Part shown: piece after piece, positions 34,998-47,010 of the stretch
Layout: the number at the start of each line of letters is the position of its first letter
Position numbering within the stretch: the stretch's first letter is position 1
Assembly (NCBI GenBank): GCA_038380435.1
Contig: JAWZYU010000019.1
Location: forward strand, 18,439,801 to 18,503,800
Source of the DNA: Ryuthela nishihirai
Taxonomy: Eukaryota; Arthropoda; Arachnida; Araneae; Heptathelidae
Direction of reading: 5' to 3'
DNA: 64,000 nt
The notes under the pieces: generated by a model
Databases searched by the model: none
The model's input: the letters and a program-made list of their open reading frames with translations, nothing else
Told to the model about the DNA's origin: nothing
Translations under genes and position numbers: made by a program

Positions 34998-35389
34998 TTT
35001 GGGTTGGGTTGTTTTACCTCTGAGCGGCACTTTTTTGCACACCAAGGGCTAAATGGCCAGGTCACAAGGACCCCGAAGGCTCAGAGAAGGTTGGGGGAGG
35101 GGACCCACTGGAACAGCTGTTGGGAGACAGATGGTAGTCTCCCGTCAAGGCCATCCAGCGTGTTCTTTAACGTGCACAGGGTATGGCTCTCCCGCACACG
35201 GGGCCACGGCTTAACGTCCCATCCGACGGACGGCGGCCTTTCCAAGTCCATCGGTGTCCCCTACTGACCGTGGGCAGGGCGGGGAATTTTGCGGAGATAA
35301 ATCTCAACGCTGACCCAGCTGGGACTCGAACCTGGGAACTACAGATTACGAGCCTGGCGCGCTACCGACTGAGCCACCCCCGCCCCATA
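34998..35389 (-). repeat. SINE-A, full length, 13-bp target duplication
   Basis: The copy is intact from the tRNA-like head (complement of GGGGCGGGGGTGGCTCAGTC at the right end) to the GGGTTGGGTTGTTTTACCTC end. ATAATATAAAAGA is duplicated exactly at 34985-34997 and 35390-35402. It is rich in CpG (GCGGC, CCGCACACGG, CCGACGGACGGCGG), so it is young compared with other copies. An 87-codon open frame inside (35004-35267) belongs to the SINE. Confidence 0.95.
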
Positions 35390-35402
35390 ATAATATAAAA
35401 GA

Positions 35403-36594
35403 GTTTCTCCTGTTTGTTTCATTGATCAAGAACTCCTTTTAAACAGTAGCAGCTAGGGCAATGAAATTCAATATAACAGCTTTCTCATATTATGATTTAA
35501 AGCAAATGAGTATTTAACAACAACACCCCTACCCTTCTTAAAAAAAATTGGAGGAATAACTTCTTCTAAGATATAAGATAATCAAATTTGGCATGCAGTT
35601 TCCTCTTATCATAAAACAACATGAGGATTTGATCTCCCAACATTTCTATCACCACAAATATCTCATAATCATAAGAGCTAAGATGACCAAATGTGACACA
35701 GAGCTTCTCTTATCACAACTGACAACTAAGAGTTTTGCCCCCTAACATACATTACTTCTCTCCCCCTCCCACCCACCAAAAAACTTCTAAACTGTAAGAT
35801 ATTGAACCAACAGTGTTGGAAGTAGGAATTCTCACAACTGGAACAAAAATTCTGAATCCTTTCCCCCTACAGTCAACCACTATGGATTTGTTGACTAATA
35901 AAATAATACACTACTGTCATCAGAATAGTTATTGCTATCAGTTGCAAACAGAAAAGGAGAAACCTTTTTATGACCAGAGCTGTGGAAATGCATTCTCCCA
36001 CCTACCAATGGCAATTTATTTTCTATTGTAGCTTGTGTAGCTTGTTTTAAAATCTATGAAAAATTAATACCATAAAATATTGTTAGGGAAAGAAGAGCTA
36101 TTATTCATCTTTGAATGCAGCATCATTAATTTCTTTTTTGATGCACATAAAAGCAGAAAAAAGCTTTTGCTCTTCATGTGTTGGCAGTAAAATTTTTCTT
36201 AATTTCCCCATTCTTTATGAAATTAAAAATTTGTTTTGCCAACTTTCTATTCGTCCAAAGATTTCAGCCATAGTAAAAGAAAAGTTTTATCCCTTTATTT
36301 TCCTAACCATAAAAGTAATCCGTACATGAAATTTTTAGAATTCCAGTGAGTAAAAATTGCATGATCTGCAAATAAGCCAATCCATTGAATGATAAATATG
36401 TGTAAATCTCATTCCCATTGCAATTATAAGTAGGTTAATTAATCACAGACATCCTCACCCCAAAGCTTCAATGTAAGTCTGTCCTGCATTGAATATCAGG
36501 GTGAAGCAAGCTTTCCAAATTGGAGGAAGGTTCAAGTTGTATACATCCCCTGATTAAACCCATTTAGGAACACACAAATAGATACACAGGGACA
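35403..36594. other. Non-coding intronic sequence
   Basis: A/C-rich decayed sequence at 35500-35800 and two 72-codon frames on + (35813, 36111) without recognisable features. No gene. Confidence 0.5.
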
Positions 36595-36645
36595 TGCTCG
36601 CTGAGTTAGTAGTCAGGTGCACTAAACACTAGACCATGTAAGGAT
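36595..36645 (-). repeat. tRNA-like head of SINE-C
   Basis: On - the sequence CATGGTCTAGTGTTTAGTGC followed by ACCTGACTACTAACTCAGC resembles a tRNA box A region and matches the tRNA-like piece at 18.59 kb. The downstream part on - (36430-36590) may be its body. Confidence 0.5.
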
Positions 36646-38196
36646 ATTTTACCTAGTAAAATCCTTTTCTTTTTTACAGTATAGTGTTGGCAATAGTACA
36701 AAGGTAGAATGGTATTGTTAAAGGAGTAGGAAAGATTAAGAATTGTATTAATTGGTGCCTATTTAATATTTTATCAAAAATTTAGGACTAGATTATCTTG
36801 TGTTATATGCATAGTAAAAAGAAGCTTAATAAAAGTAACTATACTGATTTGTTCCTTTTACCATGGCTTGTAATATGAGATAACCTGCTACATGTTATAT
36901 AGATACCTGCTAACCAGGAAATGTAAAAAACTACAAAATCACATAGATAATTAAGAGGATATAATTGCAGTTTTCTAGACAAAAGTGTTTTATACCTCAC
37001 ACTTTCTAAAGTTAAGTAAATCAGTAGATAGATTGCAGTCTGATAGCATTACAATCCAGAAGTAATAGCATTTAACAGAAACTTTTTTACCTTTCACTTT
37101 CATGGAATTTCAGGTACGAGAAGCTAACTCACCCCAATTTCGTGATTTTGGAATGCAATGAGTTAGCTACATCAAGATCTAAAAGACTGTTAAATGTTTA
37201 AAAGTTCTGAAACAGATTAAGAAAAATTGCTTGAAGAAATTGATGCAAAATTTGTATAAGAACACAATGAACGACACTACTTGGAGCACTTGTTAAAAGA
37301 TAATATTTTAGTTGTCCAAAATTGAGGCTTTAGTGACTGCTGAAAATGGATAATGATTTCTGCCATTGATATGCTATATCAGGAGTCTCAAACATGTGGT
37401 TCCTAAAGACATTTTATGCATCCCACAAGCAAAGCATTCTGTCATAATCGTGATAGTGAACTTAGCTTACTAAATTGGCTCGACTATATTATCAACTGTG
37501 AGTATTGACAATATGATTGCATATAGGTTCATGTGTTAATATTAAAAGTATGTAAGATTAAAATAATAAAACAGCAATATAATTGTGTTTTATTATTGCT
37601 TAAAATAAAATGCAGCCCATTGATGCAACATATTGAAAAGTGACTGATTTAGTTCCTGTATGATTTGAGTTTGAGACCTCTATACTACAAATCTAATAAA
37701 ACTAATTTTTTGAGGTTTTATATCCAGAATCTCAAATTATTGCTCAACTCATCACTTGCTATGTTGATGTCCAGTTCTCAAAACATTCCTTTGGACTTTC
37801 TCATTATGATGTTTCTTTTATAATACTATTGCATATTCTGCCTTGGAATAGTATTGCTCTAATGTTACTGGATATTACATATTAACCTTCCTTTAACATA
37901 TTCTTTGGAATTTTGTATAAAGAATTAGGGCTTGAAGCAATATACCACATTTCACTGTAGGTGATTGGCATTTGTGTCTCTTAATTTGTACTTACTAAAT
38001 TTTTTGTGATGTTCCTCAGTGAAAGTGACTACCTGATGAGACTTTTTCTTTAAACTGAGAATTAGGTATAAATTTGAGTTTGATAAATAGCTGTCACATA
38101 TTTCCTTCGTTGTTCTTTAATTTCTATGTTACTTGACATATTTAGTTTTAGTTTGTATATTTTTGCCTGACTGAGCTTTTTTTTTTTTAATTTCAG
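36646..38196. other. Non-coding intronic sequence up to PMS1 exon
   Basis: AT-rich; the last 20 bp form the polypyrimidine tract and acceptor of the 38.2 kb exon. Confidence 0.6.
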
Positions 38197-38394
38197 CTAT
38201 AAAAATGATACTGAAGTTTGTGGTTACAACCTCATCACACCTTTAAATTCAGGATCATGGATATGCTCTCAGAATAACAAACTGCTAGTATTTAACAGTT
38301 TTCGTGTTCATGAGACTGTCCTATATTATCGACTCCTTGCAACTTATCACTTCAAGGCGGATCTACTTCAAGAACCTATGATTTTGACCGAACA
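38197..38394 (+). CDS. PMS1: PMS1 exon: C-terminal MutL domain, degenerate endonuclease-motif region
   Basis: The exon is preceded by a long T tract and TTTCAG, and is followed by GTGAGT. Its first base completes the GG left by the 19 kb exon (Gly codon), and two bases are left over at the end. It encodes about 66 residues, including NSGSWICSQNNKLLVFNSFR and HETVLYYRLLATYHFKADLL, ending EPMILTE. The order matches the human PMS1 segment with NPYRVEEALLFKRLL and EKPIMLTES, recalled from memory. In PMS2 and bacterial MutL this position carries the metal-binding DQHA-x2-E-x4-E endonuclease motif. Here FNSFRVHETVLYY replaces it, as in PMS1 of other animals, so this subunit should lack nuclease activity and serve in dimerisation with MLH1 (inference from family). 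The intron before it is about 19.0 kb, the one after about 14.2 kb. Confidence 0.9.
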
Positions 38395-38888
38395 GTGAGT
38401 TCTTTTAATTTAAGCTTATTATGTAGATTTTTTTACTGAGATTATAGTCATGATTTTAAGTTCAGATATTAAATTTTTGATATCGTGCAATAGTTTAATG
38501 TTTTTATATGAAATACAGTAAAATCTGGTTTTAATGAACCAAGATTGGTAAAAATTCCTATATTATAAATGAGATTTATATTAAGAAAGACATGCATCCT
38601 ACATATGCTCAATATAGAGCTGCCAATTGCTCCAATTATTTCAAATATTATCCAAATTTTGATTTAAAATCTGAAAAACTAAGTTTGTATTTTTGTTTCT
38701 AGTTTTGCCCTTTTTTAAGAAAATCTCCCAGATTTACAGTATTTTTACTTTTTTTCCGAAAGGAGAATAGTAATAAAAGGGAAGAATTTTTTTCCATTTT
38801 AGTACTTTTACTGCAATAAAGGTGAACTCCTGTCCCTACTTTTTAATCTGTACTTCATTCTGGGCTGAAATATACACTAATGCCCAGC
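38395..38888. other. Non-coding intronic sequence
   Basis: Starts with the GTGAGT donor. Nothing else recognised. Confidence 0.6.
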
Positions 38889-39135
38889 AGATTGGGTTGT
38901 TTTGCCTCTGAGCAGCAGTTTATGCATGCAATGGCATAAGGTCACAAGAACCCTGAGGGCTTGGAGAAGGATAGAGGATACTCATTGGACAGCTGTTAGG
39001 AGACAAATGGAAGCCTCCCATCAAGTCCATCCAGTGTGTTCTTTAACTTGCACAGTATATGGCTTACCTACACCTGGGAACCATGGCTTTATGTCCCATC
39101 TGATAGATGGCAGGCTTTTCCAAGCCCATTAATTT
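38889..39135 (-). repeat. SINE-A, head truncated, diverged
   Basis: It runs from GATTGGGTTGTTTTGCCTCT to GCTTTTCCAAGCCCATT, where it stops before the tRNA-like head. Small deletions interrupt it. Confidence 0.82.
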
Positions 39136-39344
39136 TTCAGTTACAGGGAAACTCATAGGCTATAAGAGTAGATAAATTGCTTCAAATCAGTATTTGTGAA
39201 ATTTTAGAAGACCAGGGAACACCAAAGCATTCTGTCAATATTTATGTGAAGCACCTGATAAAAAATCATGTTGAAAAATTTGCTTTAGTTGTTACAGGAG
39301 TGATTTTATGCTTTAATTATTTGCTTTAATTAATGCAGGGGTGA

Positions 39345-40524
39345 TTAATCAAATGTCAGAGTCAGTACCAACATTAGCATTAAGTCACCTAGCACAAGAG
39401 AAATATCTCCTTTCTTCACAGAATTCAAAACATCCTGAAGCTGGCTGTAAAATGTATCCTTCTCATTCTCATCAGAGTCCTCTGTGGGGGCATAACAACT
39501 AATGACATTCAAGTCTTTAATTTTTGTGTTAAATTTTGCTCTAAGAAAACTTTCATTAATGCACTCATATCCAAGAAGAGCATCACTAGCATGTCTGCTG
39601 AGAAGCAGACCCACACTTTGGTGATGCTTTCCATCCTTCCTCCCTGAAAAGAAAAATTTAAAGTTATTTTTAAGTATCTGACCTTTACCTGTCCATCTGG
39701 TCTCTTGCAAGCCTAGAATATCTAGGTTATAGCACTGGAATTTCTGCATGAGGACATCAAGAGAATAATCTCTATGTAATGTCCTCACGTTCCATGCTCC
39801 TGCAGGGAGAAAGCTGATTAGTAGGATTAACCTAGGTTTATTGAGATAGGTAGAGCCAACAATATCAAACAGCCCTTGATCGCAGGCATGGGGCAAAGAC
39901 CTGTTCCTCCTCCACTAAAGGCTGAAGCCACCAATGCTGGTAGGAACTTCAGGCACCACCTTGTCAAGTGGACCTTTTTAAAGAGCCATATTGCCTGCCT
40001 GAGACACATTACTGCAGTTTAGGATTAACGATGCCCAACTAGCTAAGTGAGGTTCAGGTACCTGTGATGGCCTCTGATCAGGATTATCCACCAGCTGATA
40101 TAAGGTATCCCATGCCTCTGTTCACTTACAGCTAGCAACCAAAGAAGCAAACAGAAAACACAGCGGCAGATTCTCCCTCAACAGAGGCCCACCAGTGCAG
40201 CAAGTCCAGGATCCATAATCAAGCTCAAATCCATAAACAAGTCCAGTCTAGTAGGTATAAATGGTCAGCACCAGGACCCTGTGAAGTTGACCACTCCTCA
40301 GCAGGGTTGAAAAAAAAAAAGAAGAAAAAAATCGCCATATATGACCAAATCTGAAGGTCATACTGAACTGGCAGCCCTCCCCTTCCATTTCCTTCCAAAA
40401 GAGAATATCTCTTTTGAAAGGTACTAACAGCTTGCACCACAAGAAGGTGAGGTCAGACATTAGGCACTAGACCTGGCCAGTTCTGTGCATCATCACCGGG
40501 GATTGATACACAGCTCTCCTTCCA
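39345..40524 (-). mobile_element. LINE copy C: 5' leader and endonuclease
   Basis: On - it starts near 40524 with the same leader as copy A (CTGGAAGGAGAGCT). It continues through about 0.6 kb of untranslated sequence, interrupted by a T/C tract at 40310-40330, into an open frame at 39896-39345. This encodes the N-terminal part of the APE-type endonuclease: GAWNVRTLHRDYSLDVL, ILGLQETRWTGKGQ, LLLSRHASDALLGYE, SCYAPTEDSDENEKDTFYSQ and VLGDLMLML where GDFNAKVG is expected. It ends there, so its 3' two thirds are missing, a deletion rather than normal 5' truncation. Confidence 0.88.
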
Positions 40525-40679
40525 GTTTATGGCATGAAGTATCCCAAAATATACCAAAGTATGCAAAATTTCTTTGTGACATAAGTATTCTACATTGCTA
40601 CAAAATTCTATAAACACCATAAAGTCATGGTGGGAAGCAAAGTCACATGTAAAAAAAGGCTGATATGTGACCGACTTCT

Positions 40680-41010
40680 AAAGGGAGCTCATCGTTGGAG
40701 CACAATGGCGGGAGTATCTAAAACAGAGGTGATAGAATTCAGTGGAAAATCATGAGGTACAATATCTCAAGTGTATGGAGAATGGCAATGATCTCAAAAA
40801 ACGTCTCGCAATCATGGCAAATGGTAAATACAAGGAAAAAGACTCCAACAAACAGAGACAGACATTTCTTGTCACAAACTGTATGGCAAAACAGAGCTGC
40901 TACAGTTCATCAGCTGAGAGAGATGACTGCTAGCAGTACTTTGAAAACTCATTTCATCAAGAACTATGTGTACAGAGAATTGAAATTTGGGAACTGTATC
41001 GTGATCAGTA
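40680..41010 (+). mobile_element. Tc1-like transposase, N-terminal DNA-binding part
   Basis: From about 40680 the + strand reads GAHRWSTMAGVSKTEVIEF and GTISQVYGEW, then KTSRNHGKW and, after frame changes, KRLQQTETD and LQFISERD-like text. This pattern (helix-turn-helix, VSxVYxEW, then the linker) is the N-terminus of Tc1-type transposases. Catalytic parts are missing. Confidence 0.6.
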
Positions 41011-42538
41011 TAATGAAGTATTATGCAAGTGTTCATAATAATTTGGTCAGGTAATGTATATATATATATGTACTGAAACAAAGCTACATCCACCTGCACC
41101 AACTTAGGCTTTTTCAGAGTTTGTTGTATATTGGTATGCTTAGTAGGTTCTTCACTTTTGGCAACAAATGTTCAAAACTTTGTTTTTCTTTGTGTCACAG
41201 ATCATTGAAGATCCAATGTTAAATTTACTCATAGCATTCTGATTTATCCCTCTTTCTAGCATCTTTAAAACCTTTAATTTCTTTATCAGTGTTAATGTTG
41301 CATGTTACTTTTCACACCTTTACTACCACTAGTCCCTTCATTCACCTTTGATATCATTATTGCACTTGGATGGATTAAAATATTCAAAAGACAAATCAAA
41401 AACGTTGGAGAAAATCAAGTACTTCCATCATAAACAGATAATAGCAGACTGAGCTCAAGTGATATCAGTGGCAGCTCATGACTAAATTTTGTAGTGGAGC
41501 ACTTTACTACAGGCATGGCCCAGATATAGGGAAAACAATTGGGAGATGCCTGATATTGAATTGACTGAAAAGATATTTTGTAATGTATGTATTCTTTTTA
41601 TCCCAGCTGTTCTCAAAACTCATTATTTAAAAAAAATTGGGGGACTTGAAGAGGTGTTTTGCCTTATCTACTTCAATTCTGTATTTTACCCCTCCCTGTA
41701 ATAGTGACACTTATATGTGTATAGTTACATATCCCTTCCAGTTACATATCTTTTACAGGTCATTTTATATATTGACAGAATTCGCATTGAGAGGCCGAGG
41801 ACATATGCATCCGTTTTTAGCACAACAACAACAACGAAAAAAAAGATTTTTTTTTTAATAAAAATTGCTGTTTGAAAATTTTTTTATGTGTATCTTATAA
41901 AAATACATAATTGAAGCTTGAAAACTTTTTTTCATCTGATACAATTTCATTAAACTGTAATATAAATAATTTGTTAAAGCCATCTGATTGCCATTTCTTA
42001 GAAGCATTATGCGATATTGCCAATTTGTTTGTTAATGTTACTCAATGTTTAAAACAACCATCTGATTTAAGTTCACAAGTTTAATTTCAACTATTATCAG
42101 CAAATTTTTTCTTAAAGTCTCAAAAATCTCCTGAAAATTAACAAAAAAACTGCTATTTTTAAAAATGGAAGATTTTGGAAGTAATTGCAAAGCCATTTTT
42201 TCCCCTGTTTTGCACTCTTTTCTGCCTTAAACCTATTTCACTATTCCTATAATTATTTTTATCATCTATATCATATTTCCCAGCAGTCCATACATCTTTC
42301 CCGCTCTTCAAATCGAAACTGTAAGCAAAAAAAAAATTTTCATTGCCATAGCTTCAAGAAATGAATGCCAGCACACAGCATCATGGGACACCGGACAGGA
42401 AGTAGCAAATGTTCTAATTGCTTACTCACATCTGCAAGTGTGGGGAGAGCCATTTGCTATGTGGCTGTATGTTAAATTGTTTATATAAGCGATTTAAGTC
42501 AAGTAGGATATACACCCCATTTTTAAAGTTAGTAACGA
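41011..42538. other. Non-coding intronic sequence
   Basis: A (TA)n tract at 41055-41072 and poly-A/T runs at 41835-41860. No gene. Confidence 0.5.
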
Positions 42539-45275
42539 CAATAAGCATCACCAAGGCGTGGGTCTGCTTCTCAGCAGACACGCTAGTGATGCTCTTCTAG
42601 GATATGAGTGCATTAATGAAAGGTTTCTTACAGCAAAATTTCAGACAAGCGTTAAAGACTTAAAAGTTATCTACTGTTATGCCCCCACTGAGGATGCCGA
42701 TGAGGATGAGAAGGATAGGTTTTATGAACAACTTCAGGATATTTTGAATTCTGTCAAGAAAGGAGATATTACCCTTGTTCTTGGTGACTTCAATGCCAAA
42801 GTTGGTACTGACTCTGACCTTTGGGGAGGGGTAATAGGCCCTTTTGGTATTGGTAGCTGCAATGGCAATGGGCAACGTCTCCTACAGGTAAGTAAACTCA
42901 ATGGATTCAGAATAACTAACACTTATTACAAACACCGTAACATACATAAGTACACATGGGTTTCACCTGATGGGCTGCATAAGAATATGATTGATTACAT
43001 AATTAACAGCAAATGGGCTAGTTCTGTTAGGAATACCAGGGCATATAAGGGAGCTGAAATTGGATCTGACCATTACCTTGTTAAAAGTGTCTTGCAATTT
43101 AAACTTAAAAAGTGTTGTGCTAGGGTTAAAAAATTTGCTTTTAGTACTGAAGCTCTGAAAGACCCAGTTATAGCCAAAGCTTACCATGATAGGTTACTTA
43201 GTCATTATGACAGTCATGGTATGCTTACTACTGAAGATGAGGAAGAATGAAATCATTTTAAACAGGCTTTTTTGGACACTAACAGTACTCTTTTAGGAAA
43301 AAAGGAGCAGAAGAGGCAGACTTATCTGAGTGATAAGGCACTTGAGCTTATTTCGGAAAGAAAGAACTGCAGGAATGTCCTTAATCAATACCCTACTAGT
43401 CCTAATAGAAAGCATTACAGAGAACTTAATAAACAGGTAAAAGATCAGTTAGCTGCTGATAAGAATCTTTGGCTTGATGGTTTGGCTGACAAAGCCGAGG
43501 AAGCAGTTAGACAGCACAACAGCAGAGAGCTGTACCAAATAGTTAATGTTTTGTGTGGTAGAAAACGGACAGGTATACAGGGATTGAAGCATAAACAAGG
43601 TAAGGTTATAGAAGTTGAGGATTCTGTCATGGCTAGGTGGGCTGAGCATTTCGGTGATATTCTAAACAATGCGGTTAGTTCTATTCCCATTGTACGATAG
43701 ATGCATTGGTGGCTTTAATGTTGGCCCTATAACACAATCTGAAGTTATTTTGGCTGTTTCTAAACTTAAACTTCATAAATCCCCAGGGGTAGATGAAATT
43801 ACTACCGAAATGCTTAGAGCTGGGAATGTTTCGGTTACCACTTGGATGACTGAAATTTTGAATATCTTTTATGATAAAGGCATGATTCCTAAGGATTTTA
43901 TCAGAGCTATTGTTATCCCTATTTTCAAAAAAGGTGATCGCAGTTCTTGTGATAACTATAGGGGTATCAGCCTACTCTCTGTTCCAGGTAAAGTTCTTTC
44001 CATGATTGTGCTTAATACAATTAAGAATCTGATTGACAGTCAATTGCGTGATGAGCAATGTGGATTCAGAAGTGATAGGGGATGTGTGGATCAGATATTT
44101 TCACTTAGGCAGATTCTTGAGAAATGTTTAGAGTTTCAGAAACCTTTGGTTGCTAGCTTTGTTGATTTCAAAAAGGCTTTCCGACTCTGTTGATCGTCAT
44201 AATTTGTCGTTGATTGTGAGATCGTATGGTATATCAGACAAGTTAGTTAACATAATGAAAGCTCTCTATAATAACACTGAGTCGTGTGTGAGAGTTGGTA
44301 AGGCTTGTAGCAATTGGTTTAGCATTACTTCTGGTGTTCGACAAGGGTGCATTTTTTCTCCTTTTCTCTTTAGCTTGGTTATTGATTATGTTATGCGAAA
44401 TTCACTTCAAGGGAAAGATTTTGGCCTTAAATGGACTGGAGATACGAAAATTTCTGATTTAGATTATGCTGATGATTTAGTCCTTTTGGCAAATGATGAT
44501 GAGATGAACTCTTTCATTCGAGCTGTTGATGAGACTGGTAGTAGAGTAGGTTTGGTTATAAACAGAGAGAAAACTAAAGTGATGAAAATTGCTCAGGCAG
44601 GCTGTGATTCAGTTCATCTGAATGGTTGCAGTCTTGAGCAGGTGTCACAGTTTAATTATCTTGGGAGCTATGTAACAGATATTGGTGATGTGCGGCATGA
44701 GATTAACAGATGAATAGGGATTGCTGCCAGGGACTTTTAAGAATCTATGGAGAGTGTGGAGAAATCGGCGTATATACCTAAAGACTAAAATTAGACTGTA
44801 TAATAGTTTGATTCTTTCTAGAGTTAGTTATGGTAGTGAAACTTGGACACTTTGTAAACAAGAAAACAGGAAACTAGATGCTTTTGATTTCAGATGCTTA
44901 CGCAGTATCTTGGGCATTGGGTGGTTCAACTTTGTAACTAATGATGAGGTTTGGCAAAGGAGTTTGCAACCTCCTTTAAGCAGCATATTGTGCAGAGAGA
45001 GACTCCGTTGGTTTGGCCATGTTGCCCGTATGAATAATTATAGATTGGCGAATAGGGTTATGAACAGTGTGCCTAAAGGCCTCAGAAAGAAGGGGAGACC
45101 TAGGATGCAGTGGGCAGACAATGTCAAACAGGACCTTGTTAGAATTGGTGTTCAGTGGCCAGATGCAGTAGATGTAGCTCTGGATAGACTTGCTTGGATA
45201 ACTGAATTGCATGGTCTGGTTGGACCTCCGTAGCCCATGGCTGCTTGAGGAGGAGGAGGATGATTATAATTAAAC
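42539..45275 (+). mobile_element. LINE copy B: 5'-truncated, most complete reverse transcriptase
   Basis: It starts abruptly at GACAATAAGCATCACCAAGG inside the endonuclease, as 5'-truncated LINE insertions do. Endonuclease: VLGDFNAKVG and IGSDHYLV (42570-43080). A stop follows at 43248. Reverse transcriptase (43700-44710): HKSPGVDEITTEML, IFKKGDRSSCDNYRGISLLS, CGFRSDRGCVDQIF, FVDFKKAF, GVRQGCIFSPFLFSLVIDYV and DLDYADDLVLLAND, so the catalytic YADD is intact. The C-terminal region (44721-45233) has TKIRLYNSLILSRVSYGSET, LRWFGHVARM and KKGRPRMQWADNVKQDL. Frame breaks near 43250, 43695, 44175 and 44715 inactivate it. The 3' end GTAGCCCATGGCTGCTTGAG is followed by a GAGGAGGAGGATGAT tail. Confidence 0.93.
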
Positions 45276-46259
45276 TTCAGTTTTCATTTCTGTGAATTTA
45301 TTTTTTTTTCTAAATTATCAAACTTTCCATCAATCAATAATTATCGTTTTTTTTTAGAGTTATGCTACATCAGACAGCTTGCTTACAACTTGTTGCTATG
45401 GATATTTTATTTAACATTGCATTAGGTTATATGTTATTTTTTATAACTATTTCTTTGTTTTCCAAAAAAAAACTTTGATATTGTATCGTTTTCTGAAAAT
45501 GAATGAGGTCTTGGATATAAAAGCAAAAAGGACTTCCCTAGCATGGAAATGAGTCTCACATGGGAGGGCAATTTCAGGAAGGATTTTTAGTCCTCCTCTC
45601 CCATTGCTAAACTCGCTGAGTACATTTTACTCCCCCTTTGCAAAATTTCATTTTTTGAAAATAAATTGCAAGATTTTATGTTTATATTGAATGATTTTTA
45701 AAGCATACTCTAATGATATAACATTTTTTTCTTTTGGCTTTGGTGCACTAACTTTTTAGCACTTAGCCAAATCCCCAAAATCCAATACCCAAAGTAAAAA
45801 AAAAATTCATAATGTTAAATAAAAATATGCAGCCAAAAAGTGTTAATCCGTTTCATAAACAGGAGAGAAAATCCCATTAATGTGTGAGCAATATTTATTT
45901 TTTTTTAATTTTTAATTCAAGTCACCTTCTGTTTTAAAACCCCTGTTTTAAATTATGCAATACTGAAAAGAATCATTAAAAGAAATAAAAATAATGTTTC
46001 ATAAATATTATAGTATTCAGGAAGAAATTTCGTTTCAATTAATATGTAATTTAACTGTTTTTATTTACCACGTTTTTCAACATTAAGCCTTAAACTTTTA
46101 GTCGAGTCTATTTTTTCACTATATCACTGTGAAAACATCTTATTAAAATTAATATGCATGTAAATTTGTTCAAATTTTTTTTTTATTTCCATAAGATTTG
46201 GAGTTAAATTTTGTTTAGTTTGGTATATTACTAGACCTATTTCTATTGATGGGTTATTT
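45276..46259. other. AT-rich non-coding intronic sequence
   Basis: Nothing recognised beyond T-rich tracts. Confidence 0.5.
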
Positions 46260-46660
46260 TTTTTTTCATTCTAAAGTTGACTTGTTTATCACTTAGCACA
46301 ATTGGCTAAAAGCCTGGACTTTTCTCAAAGTATGTTACTGAGAAAAAAGTTACAAAACAAGAGAAATATTTACTTGATATAAGAAAATTAATTTTTGCTA
46401 TTCAGAAATAAATAGAAATAAATCATTTCTGTCTGTTAGTTTTTTTTAATAAATTTTTATTTGTGTTACCAGATGCATTTCTTTGCTGCATGACTTTAAA
46501 AAAGTCCTATTAAAATAAAACTTGTCTTTTTTGTCAAATATTTTATTTTCAGAAAATCAAAAATTAAATGCTGATTAATTTTGGCATATAACATGCCTAA
46601 TTCCTTTTATTTGTTATTTGGCAAAAAAAGTTCTAAAGTTAAATTTTTTGGCTGAGCATA
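46260..46660. repeat. Dispersed repeat shared with 15.95-16.36 kb
   Basis: Same orientation as the 16 kb copy; best-matched segment TTATTTGGCAAAAAAAGTTC at about 46614. Class unknown. Confidence 0.6.
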
Positions 46661-47010
46661 GGGAGAAAAATCGCTTGGCCTCTGGATGAAAACTAGTTTT
46701 TCAGGCTGGATGCTGGAAGGGATAAATATATATATGTGTGTATTTTAACCCTCCATTCTAGTTATATTTTAAAAACTATTCAAAAATATATCTAATATAT
46801 AGATATACTTTTTTTTACTCTGTTCTGATTATTAATTTCTATTTATTATTTTAAACTGAATTACTTGTTGTAAATTATCATTTGAAACGTTGTTTATTTT
46901 GGTTACGTTTAATTTACAATATTAATTATATATTTATATTTTTACACATATTAATTTATTTTACAATGAATTGTAAAAACATGATATAGTAATAAAAACC
47001 TGAAAATATA
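46661..47010. other. AT-rich non-coding sequence
   Basis: TA-rich tracts, nothing recognised. Confidence 0.5.
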
